64,000 nucleotides of DNA from Fumia sp045121595 (GCA_045121595.1 JBGVGI010000027.1:58414-122413); one strand, 5' to 3'. Counted from the first letter of the stretch, positions 16,262 to 25,686 are shown. Translations and numbers: made by a program. Notes: generated from the sequence alone by a model not told the origin.

Positions 16262-17371
16262 TTAAAATGTCCTTTCAAAAAATTTTCTTATTCTATCCCA
16301 TAAAGTGGGAGGATTTTCTTTTCTTAAAACTGTATTTTGCGCTTGTACTGACGCCTTTTTGATAATTTCACCGTTTAAACAGTAATATACTTTCCCTACA
16401 TAATCTCCTTCAAAAACGGGAGCATCAAGGCTATAATCTGTAACCTTTACTTCGATGTTTTTTAAATCGTCTTCTGTAATCGTAGCAAAAGGTGTTTCTT
16501 TTATAACACCCAAAATATCACTTTCTACTCCGTTTTTCACTTCAAACGAAAGTGATGGTACGGGCAGTTTAACTTTTTTGACGTTTGCAAACCCGTAGTC
16601 CAAAAGCTTTTGGTGGTCGTCCCAGTCATTCGGTGCTTTAAGCGTAACACAGATAAGTCTTACACCATCACGTTCTGCCGCTGATACTAAGCATCTTCCT
16701 GATTTTTTGGTAAAACCCGTCTTGACACCGATACATCCGTCATAAGTTTTTAAAAGCTTGTTATGATTTGAAAGCCATCGCACATACGGAGGGTTACCGT
16801 AGCTTAAGCTTATATTCTTCTGCGAACACAGACCCAAAAAATCGGGGTTTAAGAGTGCCACCCTTGCAAGATGCGCCATATCGAGTGCAGTTGAATAATG
16901 ATTTTTATCATCAAGCCCTGAGGGAGTGACAAAATTCGTATTCTTCATACCGATACTCTGTGCACGTTTATTCATCATTATCGCAAACTCAGGAATACTC
17001 CCCGCAATCCTTACGGCAGCGGCGTTTGCAGCATCGTTACCCGAAGCTAAAAGCATTCCTGCAGCTAAAGTATAAAGTGTGACCTTATCGCCTTTTTGAA
17101 GTCCCATCGAAGTTCCCTCAACCATAATAGCATCGGGATTTACAGTAAATTCAGAGTGAATATTTCCTTCTTCAAGACATAAAAGCGCCGTCATAATTTT
17201 TGTGGTACTTGCCATCGGCATACGTTCGTCGGGATTTTTCTCAAAAATGACTCTGCCTGAATCCGCTTCAATGACTACCGCAGAATAAGCGGAAACCGAT
17301 ATAGCTTCCGCTTTGATACTCAAATTTGATATGCAAAAAAGAAAAACTAATAAAAAACTTAATTTTTTCAC
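16262..17371 (-). CDS. dacF: D-alanyl-D-alanine carboxypeptidase (DacF-like)
   Basis: The 369-residue protein has an N-terminal signal peptide (residues 1-23) and the three catalytic motifs of serine penicillin-binding proteins: S55-x-x-K58 (ASTTK), S110-G-N and K217-T-G. A C-terminal beta domain typical of PBP5-like enzymes follows from about 255, and a basic end suggests membrane contact. It trims the terminal D-alanine from peptidoglycan pentapeptides outside the membrane. Its place directly after gerW in a run of sporulation-associated genes makes a DacF-type role plausible, though a vegetative DacA role is not excluded. Confidence 0.9.
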   Translation of the reverse strand: MKKLSFLLVFLFCISNLSIKAEAISVSAYSAVVIEADSGRVIFEKNPDERMPMASTTKIMTALLCLEEGNIHSEFTVNPDAIMVEGTSMGLQKGDKVTLYTLAAGMLLASGNDAANAAAVRIAGSIPEFAIMMNKRAQSIGMKNTNFVTPSGLDDKNHYSTALDMAHLARVALLNPDFLGLCSQKNISLSYGNPPYVRWLSNHNKLLKTYDGCIGVKTGFTKKSGRCLVSAAERDGVRLICVTLKAPNDWDDHQKLLDYGFANVKKVKLPVPSLSFEVKNGVESDILGVIKETPFATITEDDLKNIEVKVTDYSLDAPVFEGDYVGKVYYCLNGEIIKKASVQAQNTVLRKENPPTLWDRIRKFFERTF

Positions 17372-17412
17372 AAAATCACCACCGATAAAATATATTATCG
17401 GTTAAGGTGAAT

Positions 17413-17805
17413 TTATTCTGTTACGTTTTTATCTGTTTTGTTCTTACCGAAAGCCTCTGAAAGCTTTTCGATAACATCAGGTACTGCGTTTACAATTTTA
17501 TCAGCGGTATTTGAGGAAGTAGACATCTGCAAAAGTTTTACGTTGCCGTCTTTAACAACCAGAAATCCGAGAGGCTGCAAGGTAACTCCTGCACCTGAGC
17601 CACCGCCGAAAATTTCTACTCTGGGGTCCTTATTAGGTAAATCGGAGCCGCCTGAAGCAAACCCGAAAGTCACCTTGGAAACGGGGATAATAGTTGTGCC
17701 GTCGACAGTTACGATAGGTTCACCTATAATAGTGTTTACGTCAACCATTTCCTTGATTTTCTGCATAGTTATTCCCATAAGTCCCTGAATTGGATGTTCT
17801 GCCAT
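17413..17805 (-). CDS. gerW: GerW/YtfJ-family sporulation protein
   Basis: The 130-residue protein matches the YtfJ (GerW) family from end to end: an N-terminal IQGLMG followed by IGEPI and IIPVSKVTFGFASGGSD, then the glycine-rich FGGGSGAGVTLQPLGFLVV core. In Bacillus subtilis the protein is made in the forespore and affects germination. The family is widespread in spore-forming and some non-sporulating Clostridia, so it hints at but does not prove spore formation. It lies 11 bases downstream of a DUF2953 gene, the usual partner arrangement. Confidence 0.9.
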   Translation of the reverse strand: MAEHPIQGLMGITMQKIKEMVDVNTIIGEPIVTVDGTTIIPVSKVTFGFASGGSDLPNKDPRVEIFGGGSGAGVTLQPLGFLVVKDGNVKLLQMSTSSNTADKIVNAVPDVIEKLSEAFGKNKTDKNVTE

Positions 17806-17816
17806 AAAAAAACCTC

Positions 17817-18365
17817 CTAATTTTTATCAGAATTCCTTCTCTTTAAAGTATTTGCTAAAAATGCGCATCCCATACGCAAAGCGGCAATTACAATAAAGAA
17901 AATTCGTATTTTTACTTTAAAAAATATTTTTTGCGTGGTTTCAGTTTTTAAAAAATCACATTCAATTTTTATCCGTTTTGCCTTAACCTTTACAAAATTC
18001 TGCAAAGCGGCAAAAGATGAATGAAACAAGGCGTTTATTTTGCCGTAGTTTATTGCCGTCTGTGCCGCATCCTCACCCGCTACTTTTATATCAACCGTAA
18101 GTGAAGTTATTCTCACCTTTTTAAGAAGATTATAAAATGGGGGTAACACGGATTTTATAATATCAATTACCAGTAAAACAGTTTCTTTTATATCGCCTTT
18201 TTTCGGCTTTTCCTTAACCTTTTTTTCGGGTGACGGCACAAGAGTATATCGTATCTTCCCGATGCCCACCGTGACGTTAAGGTTTTCAGAATAATCAACC
18301 CTGAAAGTAAGGCTTAAGGAAAAAAGTATAAGTAATAAACTTAAAATTATTGCCAGAGCTATCAT
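17817..18365 (-). CDS. DUF2953 membrane-anchored protein
   Basis: The 182-residue protein has one N-terminal membrane span (residues 2-20), a beta-rich region (FRVDYSENLNVTVGIGKIRYTLVP), a Lys-rich linker, and a KKVRITSLTVDIKVAGEDAAQTA segment typical of DUF2953. The start at 18365 has an AAGGGGAGA ribosome site and lies 19 bases past the scpB stop; longer in-frame starts would overlap scpB. The family co-occurs with gerW in Firmicutes and is thought to belong to sporulation, but no biochemical activity is established. Confidence 0.8.
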   Translation of the reverse strand: MIALAIILSLLLILFSLSLTFRVDYSENLNVTVGIGKIRYTLVPSPEKKVKEKPKKGDIKETVLLVIDIIKSVLPPFYNLLKKVRITSLTVDIKVAGEDAAQTAINYGKINALFHSSFAALQNFVKVKAKRIKIECDFLKTETTQKIFFKVKIRIFFIVIAALRMGCAFLANTLKRRNSDKN

Positions 18366-18384
18366 ACTTTCTCCCCTTTGATAG

Positions 18385-18966
18385 TTATTCTTCCACTTTT
18401 TCCTCTTCTGTGTTGGTTTCAGTTTCGATAAAGAGCTGTTCTGCTTCGGAATCGTCAATTTCTTCGGGTAATTTGGGCAAATCCCTGAGACCGCTTAATC
18501 CGAAGGTACGAAGGAAATTCGGAGTAGTCTTGTAAGTTATCGGTCTTCCCGGTACATTGAGTCTTCCCGCTTCTTCAACAAGACCCTTCTCAACAAGATT
18601 GTTGACAACTTGTCCGCTTTCTACACCACGCACCTGCTCAACAAAGCTTTTTGTTACAGGCTGATTGTAAGCAATAATTGCGAGCACCTCCATAGCGGCA
18701 TTGGAAAGAGGTGTATTCTTTTTAAGGGAAGCCACCGTTACGATAAGGCTTTCGTACTGAGGTTTACTGCAAAGCTGAACCTTATCGTCAAGGAAGATAA
18801 GCTCAAAACCTCTGTCATCACTCTCAAGTTCTGCCTGATACTCACAAAGCTGTTCACGGAGAGCCGCTTTTTCTATCTCGAGTCCTTCTGCAAGTCGGGA
18901 AAGCTCAATCGGCTCACCACAGGCAAAGAGAACTGCTTCTATTGCACTTTTATAACTTTTTCCCAT
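18385..18966 (-). CDS. scpB: Segregation and condensation protein B
   Basis: The 193-residue protein has the two winged-helix layout of ScpB: SAIEAVLFACGEPIELSRLAEGL at residues 6-28 and EVLAIIAYNQPVTKSFVEQVRGV in the middle, with the PITYKTTPNFLRTFGL segment near the end. ScpB dimers join ScpA and SMC to form the condensin that compacts and separates chromosomes. It follows scpA by eight bases. The C-terminal acidic tail (ETNTEEEKVEE) is normal for the family. The partner smc gene is also in this window at 42144-45722. Confidence 0.95.
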   Translation of the reverse strand: MGKSYKSAIEAVLFACGEPIELSRLAEGLEIEKAALREQLCEYQAELESDDRGFELIFLDDKVQLCSKPQYESLIVTVASLKKNTPLSNAAMEVLAIIAYNQPVTKSFVEQVRGVESGQVVNNLVEKGLVEEAGRLNVPGRPITYKTTPNFLRTFGLSGLRDLPKLPEEIDDSEAEQLFIETETNTEEEKVEE

Positions 18967-18974
18967 AATATCTC

Positions 18975-19697
18975 CTAATTTCCTGACGGTTTGGGTTTTC
19001 TGTCACGATGGAAGTAAACCGTCTTGTTATCGTCGCTTACCGAAATTCTGTGTGATTTCATAAGCTCAAGCATCGCAAGGAAGGTAGCCACAAGCTCACT
19101 TCGGTCAGGCACTACGAAGAATTCGTCATACGGCATCTGACCCGATTTATAAAGCTTTCTTAAAACGTAAACAATTTTTGAAGTAACGGAAACCACTCTT
19201 CTGCTCACTATTCCCGAGAATGCCGAAGCAGGAGGAGGCAAACGCCGTTTAGCTTTACCCGCAACCATAAGGTATGCCGCAACGAGTTCGTCGGGTGCGT
19301 GATTTCCTTCATAGGTGGGGTCTACCTTTATCTTCATCTGATGACGCACGAATACGTGACGAAGCTTCGCCATATCGGCAAGTTTTTCTGCCATCTCTTT
19401 GCAGATTTTGTATTCTAAAAGTTGTCCTTCGAGTTCTTTTTTGAGTTCTTCGGCTTCCTCGTATTTCGGGAGCAACGAAACCGTCTTGATATAAACGAGC
19501 CTTGCCGCCATTTCAAGAAATTCAGATTTAAGCTCCAAATCCGAATTCTGCATCTGCTCAATCGCGTCAAGATACTGAACGAGCAGTTCAGAAATCTCGA
19601 TATCATTGATATTCATTTTATGCTTGGAGATTAAAAAGAGCAACAAGTCAAGAGGCCCTTCAAAATCGCCTATCTTAAATTCAAGCTGAACTGCCAT
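18975..19697 (-). CDS. scpA: Segregation and condensation protein A
   Basis: The 240-residue protein shows the ScpA N-terminal signature FEGPLDLLLFLISKHKMNINDI (residues 13-34, broken here only as text), the ARLVYIKTVSLLP helix and a C-terminal winged helix. It is the kleisin that bridges the heads of the SMC dimer. It follows the M50 peptidase gene by three bases and precedes scpB by eight, so all three are co-transcribed. Length and motifs are normal. Confidence 0.95.
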   Translation of the reverse strand: MAVQLEFKIGDFEGPLDLLLFLISKHKMNINDIEISELLVQYLDAIEQMQNSDLELKSEFLEMAARLVYIKTVSLLPKYEEAEELKKELEGQLLEYKICKEMAEKLADMAKLRHVFVRHQMKIKVDPTYEGNHAPDELVAAYLMVAGKAKRRLPPPASAFSGIVSRRVVSVTSKIVYVLRKLYKSGQMPYDEFFVVPDRSELVATFLAMLELMKSHRISVSDDNKTVYFHRDRKPKPSGN

Positions 19698-19700
19698 AGT

Positions 19701-20387
19701 TTACGCTCCGATCAAAGTTTTTGCAATTATATCTATAAATCCCGTGAGGAAATTCATACCGTCAAGTAAAAAGCTTCTTGCTATATACATAGGTGTATCA
19801 AGCACTCCCATATACAAAGCCGCCATAAGCAAAAGGCTTACGTAACGTTCATACTGCATAATCTTAAAATACGCTTCATTTGATAAGAAAAGATTTAATA
19901 CCCTTGAACCGTCAAGAGGCGGAAGCGGAATAAGATTAAATACTGCAAGACCAATATTAAGGCTTACGATAATCGAAAGAAGCTGATACATAAAAAATAC
20001 GAAAAATCCCCAGAAGCTTTCATTTCCGCTTACTGCATAAATGTAAAAGCAGACTTTTGAAAAAATCAAAGCCACAAAAGCAAACAAAAGGTTGGAAACA
20101 GGCCCTGCCAAGGCAGAAAGAGCCATACCCCTTTTAGGATTTTTAAAGTTATAGGGATTTATCGGTACGGGTTTTGCCCAGCCAAAACCGAAAAGCACCA
20201 TACACAAAGACCCTAACGGGTCAAGATGTCTTAATGGATTTAAAGTAAGTCTGCCCTGATATCTTGCAGTTGGGTCGCCCATTTTATCCGCAATATAAGC
20301 ATGAGCAAATTCGTGAAGCGGCAAAGCTGTCAGCATTGCAATAATTTTTACAAAAATCTGGAATCCCTGATTATATGAAAAAGACAT
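19701..20387 (-). CDS. Site-2-protease-type M50 membrane metalloprotease
   Basis: The 228-residue protein has about six membrane spans, the zinc motif HEFAH (His25, Glu26, His29) in the first helical region, and the second metal motif NLIPLPPLDGSRV with its Asp. These define the compact M50B group that has no PDZ domain. Such enzymes cut substrates within the membrane, often anti-sigma factors or signalling proteins, but this subgroup next to scpA has no established substrate. It is the first gene of an eight-gene operon with a clear promoter upstream. It is not SpoIVFB by length or context. Confidence 0.85.
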   Translation of the reverse strand: MSFSYNQGFQIFVKIIAMLTALPLHEFAHAYIADKMGDPTARYQGRLTLNPLRHLDPLGSLCMVLFGFGWAKPVPINPYNFKNPKRGMALSALAGPVSNLLFAFVALIFSKVCFYIYAVSGNESFWGFFVFFMYQLLSIIVSLNIGLAVFNLIPLPPLDGSRVLNLFLSNEAYFKIMQYERYVSLLLMAALYMGVLDTPMYIARSFLLDGMNFLTGFIDIIAKTLIGA

Positions 20388-20431
20388 TTTTACATCCCTT
20401 TCGAAAGCAAAATAATATTTCTACGAATATC

Positions 20432-20460
20432 ATTATACAATTTTTTTATGCAAATTACAA
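20432..20460 (-). promoter_or_regulatory. Sigma-A-like promoter of the M50-scpAB-gerW-dac-rluB operon
   Basis: On the minus strand TTGTAA (20460-20455) and TATAAT (20437-20432) are 17 bases apart, about 45 bases upstream of the first start codon. Confidence 0.75.
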
Positions 20461-20530
20461 GTAAAAACGGCATATTTTAAAGGTTTTTTCATAATCTTTT
20501 TGATATTTTAAAAAAACTTTCAAAAAACTC

Positions 20531-20559
20531 TTGATTTTTTTGAAAACTTCTGCTAAAAT
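20531..20559 (+). promoter_or_regulatory. Sigma-A-like promoter of rpmB
   Basis: TTGATT (20531-20536) and TAAAAT (20554-20559) are 17 bases apart, 35 bases upstream of the rpmB start. Confidence 0.75.
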
Positions 20560-20594
20560 AGTATCGTTATGTAAATCTGAAGGAGGTGCAGAAA

Positions 20595-20780
20595 ATGGCT
20601 AAATGTGATTTCTGCGGAAAAGGTGTTTCTTTTGGTATTAAGGTGTCCCACTCACACAGACGTTCCAACAGAACTTGGAAACCTAATGTAATGCGCGTTA
20701 AAGCGATCGTTGACGGCAAACCCTGTCACGTACATGCCTGCACCCGTTGCTTGCGTTCCAACAAGGTAACAAGAGCTTAA
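20595..20780 (+). CDS. rpmB: Ribosomal protein L28 (zinc-binding form)
   Basis: The 61-residue protein begins MAKCDFCGKGV and has the conserved SHSHRRSNRTWKPN segment of L28. Two Cys pairs (CDFC near the start and CTRC near the end) mark the zinc-binding C+ paralogue, which in many bacteria is the version used when zinc is plentiful. The start has an AGGAGGTG ribosome site. It is a single-gene unit with its own promoter and terminator. Confidence 0.95.
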   Translation: MAKCDFCGKGVSFGIKVSHSHRRSNRTWKPNVMRVKAIVDGKPCHVHACTRCLRSNKVTRA

Positions 20781-20800
20781 TGGTGTAATTATCGAAACTA

Positions 20801-20831
20801 AAAAGCACAAGACTAAAAGTCTTGTGCTTTT
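20801..20831. terminator. Bidirectional terminator between rpmB and the alpha-glucosidase gene
   Basis: AAAAGCACAAGACT and AGTCTTGTGCTTTT form a 14-base-pair stem with an AAA loop and continue into a T run. The glucosidase stop on the other strand is six bases away. Confidence 0.9.
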
Positions 20832-20836
20832 TTTCA

Positions 20837-22429
20837 TTACCTAAACACTATTGCCTGATATGGTTTTAAAACGTTTTCTTTATATTCTTTATAATTATCA
20901 AGCAAAATCTCATTTACCTCAAGCTCTATACTTTTTTCACTGTCGCCAAAATTACATACGACGGTGATTTTTTTATTATCTTTTTCCCTGACGTAACAAA
21001 AAATTTCATCGTACTGAGTTAAGTGCGGTTTAAAATCCCCGTAAATTAAAATTTCTTTTTCCTTTTTTCTTAAAGAAATCATTTCTTTATAAAAGCTTAA
21101 AACGGGATTATTTTCTGCAGACGGTGAGTTTTCGTTGAATTTAAGCCAGGGCGTACCTTCTGTAAATCCGTGATTTTTATCGTTGTCCCATAAAAAGGGA
21201 GTCCTTGAGTTATCACGGCTTCTTGCACTTACTGTTTTGAATGCCTCTTTTGGTGACATTCCTGATTTTACTGCCCTCTGATACTGGTCTTTCGTCTGCA
21301 AATCGTCAAATTCACTGAGTGAATTCCATTTTGCATTAACACTTCCAAGCTCCTGACCCTGGTAGATAAACGGAGTGCCTCGAAGCAAAAACCAGAAAAC
21401 TCCTAAAGCAGTAACCGAATGGTAATTTATAACGTCTAAATATTTATTTGGTGACCTCGGTTGGTCGTGGTTTTCAAGGTAATTGGCACCCCAACCATAT
21501 TTATTTAAGTTAAGCTGAGTTTTAAAAACCTCGTCCCTTAGCTCTTTTTTCGTAAAATGTCTTTTCTGATACCAGTTTCCGTGCGAAGCAACGTCCATAT
21601 CGGCATAGCTAAAATCAAAAATCATCGAAAAATATCCGTTTTCACCGATATATTCTCTGAGTGCTTCTCCCGTGACACCGGGGGCTTCGGCAACCGTCAT
21701 ACAGTTTTTAAAACATCTGTCACGAAGCTCACTTAAAAACTCACCTATACCGCTATAATTTTCCATATGCGGATTTGCAAGGTTATCGGCGCCATCGGGA
21801 GTTTTATCCTTAAAACTTAAATCCTTTTTGATATGGGTTATCGCATCCACCCTGAAACCCGCTATACCCTTACTGAGCCAGAAGTTTATCATTTTATAAA
21901 CTTCCTCACGGAGTTCCTTAGATTCCCAGTTCAAATCAGGTTGCTCTTTTGAGAAGGTATGATAATAATACAAATCCGTACCGTAAACTTTTTCCCAGAC
22001 ACTTCCCCCGAAAATCGAGCGCCAGTTATTGGGTGGTGTTTTGCCTTCCTTTACTATAAAATAATCGCGGTATTTTGAATTGGGATTTTGGAGGAATTTC
22101 TTAAACCATTCGTGTTCACTTGAACAATGGTTAACGACTAAATCCATAATTATTTCAATATCTTTTTCTTTTGCTTTTTTGATAAGCTCAAAAAGGTCAT
22201 CATTAGTACCGAAAACAGGGTCAACACTGTAATAATCCGAAACGTCGTACCCGTTATCCTTCATCGGTGACTTATAAACGGGACAAATCCATATAGCGTC
22301 ACAGCCTAAATCCTTTATATAAGAAAGCTTTGAGGTTATCCCTTTTATATCGCCGATACCGTCACCATCCCCGTCACAAAAACTTTTAGGATAAATCTGA
22401 TAAACTGTCCATTCCTTAAAATTTTTCAT
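20837..22429 (-). CDS. GH13 alpha-glucosidase (oligo-1,6-glucosidase type)
   Basis: The 530-residue protein is a GH13 enzyme: the barrel start WTVYQIYPKSFCDGDGDGIGD, nucleophile Asp195 in GFRVDAITH, acid/base Glu248 in VAEAP and transition-state stabiliser Asp322 in ENHDQPRS. The calcium-loop-like DGDGDGIGD and the small C-terminal beta domain fit oligo-1,6-glucosidases and related trehalose- or sucrose-cleaving enzymes. There is no signal peptide, so it hydrolyses imported short alpha-glucosides. The start at 22429 follows AAGGGTGAT at the very end of the upstream permease gene, giving translational coupling. It is the last gene of an ABC sugar operon. Confidence 0.9.
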   Translation of the reverse strand: MKNFKEWTVYQIYPKSFCDGDGDGIGDIKGITSKLSYIKDLGCDAIWICPVYKSPMKDNGYDVSDYYSVDPVFGTNDDLFELIKKAKEKDIEIIMDLVVNHCSSEHEWFKKFLQNPNSKYRDYFIVKEGKTPPNNWRSIFGGSVWEKVYGTDLYYYHTFSKEQPDLNWESKELREEVYKMINFWLSKGIAGFRVDAITHIKKDLSFKDKTPDGADNLANPHMENYSGIGEFLSELRDRCFKNCMTVAEAPGVTGEALREYIGENGYFSMIFDFSYADMDVASHGNWYQKRHFTKKELRDEVFKTQLNLNKYGWGANYLENHDQPRSPNKYLDVINYHSVTALGVFWFLLRGTPFIYQGQELGSVNAKWNSLSEFDDLQTKDQYQRAVKSGMSPKEAFKTVSARSRDNSRTPFLWDNDKNHGFTEGTPWLKFNENSPSAENNPVLSFYKEMISLRKKEKEILIYGDFKPHLTQYDEIFCYVREKDNKKITVVCNFGDSEKSIELEVNEILLDNYKEYKENVLKPYQAIVFR

Positions 22430-22433
22430 TAAA

Positions 22434-23264
22434 TCACCCTTTAACCGCACCGTCGGCAACACCTTTTACGATATATTTCTGCAAAAACAAAAAAACTGTG
22501 ATTATCGGTATTATTGATACAAAAACCGCAGGGAAAATAAGCTCCCACGGATTCCCGTACTGACCTGAGGTCATTTTTGCAAAATAAAGTTCGAGAGTCA
22601 ACGTTCTCATCCTCCCGTTTCCGATAACTAAGAACGGCAGAAGATAGTCATTCCATATCCACATCGAGTTTAAAATTATAACAGTAACCGTACTTGATTT
22701 CAAAAGCGGAAAGACAATTTTAAAAAACATCTGGAAGATGTTCGCACCATCTATTACTGCCGCCTCCTCAACCGACACGGGTACGCTTTTTATAAACCCG
22801 TGATACAAAAATACCGAAAGACTGAGTCCAAACCCCCCGTACATCAGGATAAGTCCCAGAATATTTTTAAGCCCCATATTTTCAAAAAGACTTAAAAGCG
22901 GATACATAACCGCCTGAAACGGGATAAGCATAGCCGCAGTGAACATCAAAAGAAGTATATCTGAATATTTCCACTTATTTCGCACCATCACCCATGCGGC
23001 AAGAGCCGATACAACTGTGATAAGCGCTACCGAAAAAAGAGTAATTAAAAAGGTGATAAAAAGCGAGGAAAAGAAATTTATCTTCCCTGAGGCATTTATA
23101 ATATACTCAAAATTAAAGCTTTCAGGTAACGCAAGTGGTGACGCCACAACCTCGTTTTGCGACTTGAAAGAGTTAATCACAAGAAACGCTATCGGAAAAA
23201 GTGTATACCCCGCTACGATAAAAAGGGCTATATAAATTAAAACTTTTGACAATTTTCCCCTCAT
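22434..23264 (-). CDS. ABC sugar permease, MalG type
   Basis: The 276-residue membrane protein has six spans and the EAA loop EEAAVIDGANIFQMFFKIVFP, where the ATPase docks. It forms the membrane channel with the MalF-type permease encoded just upstream, whose stop overlaps this start by one base. The substrate is probably a maltodextrin or isomaltose-like alpha-glucoside, judging by the glucosidase gene that follows. No ATPase gene lies in the operon, so a shared MsmK-type ATPase encoded elsewhere is likely. Confidence 0.9.
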   Translation of the reverse strand: MRGKLSKVLIYIALFIVAGYTLFPIAFLVINSFKSQNEVVASPLALPESFNFEYIINASGKINFFSSLFITFLITLFSVALITVVSALAAWVMVRNKWKYSDILLLMFTAAMLIPFQAVMYPLLSLFENMGLKNILGLILMYGGFGLSLSVFLYHGFIKSVPVSVEEAAVIDGANIFQMFFKIVFPLLKSSTVTVIILNSMWIWNDYLLPFLVIGNGRMRTLTLELYFAKMTSGQYGNPWELIFPAVFVSIIPIITVFLFLQKYIVKGVADGAVKG

Positions 23265-24163
23265 TACGCTTCCACCTCTTTTTTCTTTGTAACCGATACC
23301 TGAATAAGCGAAACCGTGGCAATCAGTACAAAGAAAATTACCGCCTGTGCCTGTGCCATACCGTAATCGGGAGGCGAGGTATCCCTTGTAGTCCTTAAAA
23401 TCTGCGTTGCTAAAAGTCTTGTACCGAAATTCCCGTCAGTAAGTGCTATATTCTGGTCTAAAAGCTTAAAGCAGTTTGCAAGTGTCAAAAAGAAAACTAT
23501 CGTAATTGCGGGCATAAGCATCGGAATTGTAATAACCTTAAACTGCTGAAAAGAGGAGGCTCCGTCAATTCTTGCCGCCTCGTAAAGGTCGTCAGGGATA
23601 TTGTTAAGACCTGTAACATAAATAATCATCATATACCCTGCCATCTGCCACGTCACAAGTATCACAAGGGCAAAAAGTGCCTTGTAATGGTCCTGAAGCA
23701 TATTGGTTAGAAACGGGATATTTACAACAGGGTTCTCTCCACCAAACAGAATGGTTGAAAAAACAATCTGAAAAATAAACTGCCAGATAAACCCGAGTGC
23801 CAGTCCGCCAAGCAGATTAGGCAAGAAAAAAACAGTCCTGAAAAATCCCGAAAGCTTTGAAATCTTAGTAACTGCCAGAGCCAAAAGCAAGGCTACCACG
23901 TTAATCGTTATAACGGCTAAAACTGTAAACTCAACAGTGTAGATAAAAGCGTTTATAAATTTTTCGTTTTTAAATGCGTTTACGTAGTTCTGAACTCCGA
24001 CAAAGCTATCAAAAGCGTTGCTTCCACCTGCAAAATAGGTTCCTCTCCAGGCAGAAAATGAATAGATAACCCCCATAACAAAGGGAATTAGTATTACAAA
24101 CAAAAACAGTATTATTGATGGTGAAGCCAGAGGCAAAAACCATTTTCTGTAATATTTTTGCAT
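23264..24163 (-). CDS. ABC sugar permease, MalF type
   Basis: The 299-residue protein has six predicted spans, a long periplasmic-side loop after the first, and the EAA loop YEAARIDGASSFQQFKVITIP. It pairs with the MalG-type permease. It starts three bases after the binding-protein stop and overlaps the next gene by one base, the usual tight layout of carbohydrate uptake ABC operons. Substrate as for its partner. Confidence 0.9.
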   Translation of the reverse strand: MQKYYRKWFLPLASPSIILFLFVILIPFVMGVIYSFSAWRGTYFAGGSNAFDSFVGVQNYVNAFKNEKFINAFIYTVEFTVLAVITINVVALLLALAVTKISKLSGFFRTVFFLPNLLGGLALGFIWQFIFQIVFSTILFGGENPVVNIPFLTNMLQDHYKALFALVILVTWQMAGYMMIIYVTGLNNIPDDLYEAARIDGASSFQQFKVITIPMLMPAITIVFFLTLANCFKLLDQNIALTDGNFGTRLLATQILRTTRDTSPPDYGMAQAQAVIFFVLIATVSLIQVSVTKKKEVEA

Positions 24164-24166
24164 AGT

Positions 24167-25639
24167 TTAGATACCTGCCATTTCCTTATATCTCAAAATG
24201 GCATAATCTGCAATCTTCTCATAATCTTTTTCGTCCCAGTCTTTTTTGGTAAGGTATTTTTCCATAATCTCAAGCCCTACCGTTTCCCCCGTCCAGTTTG
24301 TCGGAGCACCCGCATAGGAGTTTGTAACGGTGTCACCGTCGTGCATATAACGGATTATTGAGTTACCGAGTGAATTTTCAAGTTTTGTAACGGAAGGTTC
24401 CGCATTGTAAGGAATAAACGCCATATCTTTTGTTATAAACTCTTCGCCCTCGGTTGTGGTATTAAGCCAGACTAAAAAGTCTACCGCCTTTTCCTGTTCT
24501 TCCTTGCTTACTTTTGCGTTAATCGCATAGTAATTAGGAACAAAAACCGCAATTGAACGGTTTAACTTTTCTGAATCAAGTCCCTTTACCGAAATATCCT
24601 TATCCTCAAACGGCATCTTTACGGGAAGGAAGGTAAGGGTGGAAACGATATCGGGATTTGCTTTTTCGATATTGGAATAAGCCCAGTTACCTTGTTTTAT
24701 AAACAAAGCTTTATGCTCTGCAAAACGTTGAACGGCGGCATCATAGCCGTTTGTAGTGGAGTTAATCATCTGTGCTCCACGCTCTAAAATACCTTCATCA
24801 CCCGCAACGTATGAGGATTTAAGGTCTAATGCTCTTGCGTACGCCATAAGGGGATTTTTAAGGCTTTCAATTCTTTCTTTACCTGCTACTTTTGCTTCTT
24901 CGGGAGTTGCAAAAACGGTATTGAGTGCTAAATTTATCATATGGTCGCCATAGGTCCACTTTTCAGACCCCGCTACCGCAAATACACCCGTAAGTTTCTT
25001 TGAAAGCTCTGTTTTATCATATTTAAGAATATATTCATTACCATTAAGCACAATCTCAGAGGCAGTACCGTTTTTGATATAATCCGCCACCTTAGTCACA
25101 AAAGTTTCAAACTCAGAATAAGTTGCCGCCTTAAAATCCTCTAAAAACTCATCGACGTTTTCCTCTCCGAACAAATCGGCGAGCATTTTAGTATCCACGA
25201 TATATCCGTACCCCTCAACGTTATACGGAATACCATAGCTTTTATCGTCAGCAGTAAGCCTCAAACTGTCGGGGATTTCATTATGCATAGTTTTAAACTC
25301 TGCCTTCTCAACAGTTGACAAATCAAGCGCAAATCCGCCTTCACGCCATTCATCAAGTTCCCTGATATTCATAATTGAAAAAATGGTGGGCATATTTTTC
25401 GAGTTCATCTCGGCTCGTAAGGTATCGGCGGAATTCGTCCCGGCACCGAGTGAAAACACCTTGATTTTCTGACCGGTTTTTTCACTGTAAGCATCAACCG
25501 CTTTTTGCAGTGCATCGGCGTTTTCACCTTTGGTGTTAAAAATATAAAAGTCGTAATCCTTCGCACCATTTTCTCCGCAGGAAGTAAACAAAGCAACAAC
25601 CGTCATTAACGTAACAAAAACAGAAATAATCTTTTTCAT
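24167..25639 (-). CDS. ABC sugar-binding lipoprotein
   Basis: The 490-residue protein has a lipoprotein signal peptide with lipobox LFTSC (Cys21) and the fold of extracellular solute-binding family 1 proteins: an FYIFNTKGENAD start, a KMPFEDKDISVKG hinge region and a C-terminal GLEIMEKYLTKKDW helix. It would sit on the outer face of the membrane and deliver sugar to the two permeases that follow. It is long for the family, suggesting a maltodextrin-sized ligand, though that is inference. It is the first gene of the operon; no strong promoter was found between it and the preceding terminator. Confidence 0.85.
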   Translation of the reverse strand: MKKIISVFVTLMTVVALFTSCGENGAKDYDFYIFNTKGENADALQKAVDAYSEKTGQKIKVFSLGAGTNSADTLRAEMNSKNMPTIFSIMNIRELDEWREGGFALDLSTVEKAEFKTMHNEIPDSLRLTADDKSYGIPYNVEGYGYIVDTKMLADLFGEENVDEFLEDFKAATYSEFETFVTKVADYIKNGTASEIVLNGNEYILKYDKTELSKKLTGVFAVAGSEKWTYGDHMINLALNTVFATPEEAKVAGKERIESLKNPLMAYARALDLKSSYVAGDEGILERGAQMINSTTNGYDAAVQRFAEHKALFIKQGNWAYSNIEKANPDIVSTLTFLPVKMPFEDKDISVKGLDSEKLNRSIAVFVPNYYAINAKVSKEEQEKAVDFLVWLNTTTEGEEFITKDMAFIPYNAEPSVTKLENSLGNSIIRYMHDGDTVTNSYAGAPTNWTGETVGLEIMEKYLTKKDWDEKDYEKIADYAILRYKEMAGI

Positions 25640-25686
25640 AGTAAATTCTCCTCTCTATAAAAAGATTATTTGCCTTTAAACTAAAA

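Noticed and set aside
18366..18458. Longer start of the DUF2953 gene
   Set aside because: It overlaps scpB by 70 bases and adds a charged leader before the membrane span; the shorter start has a clear ribosome site.
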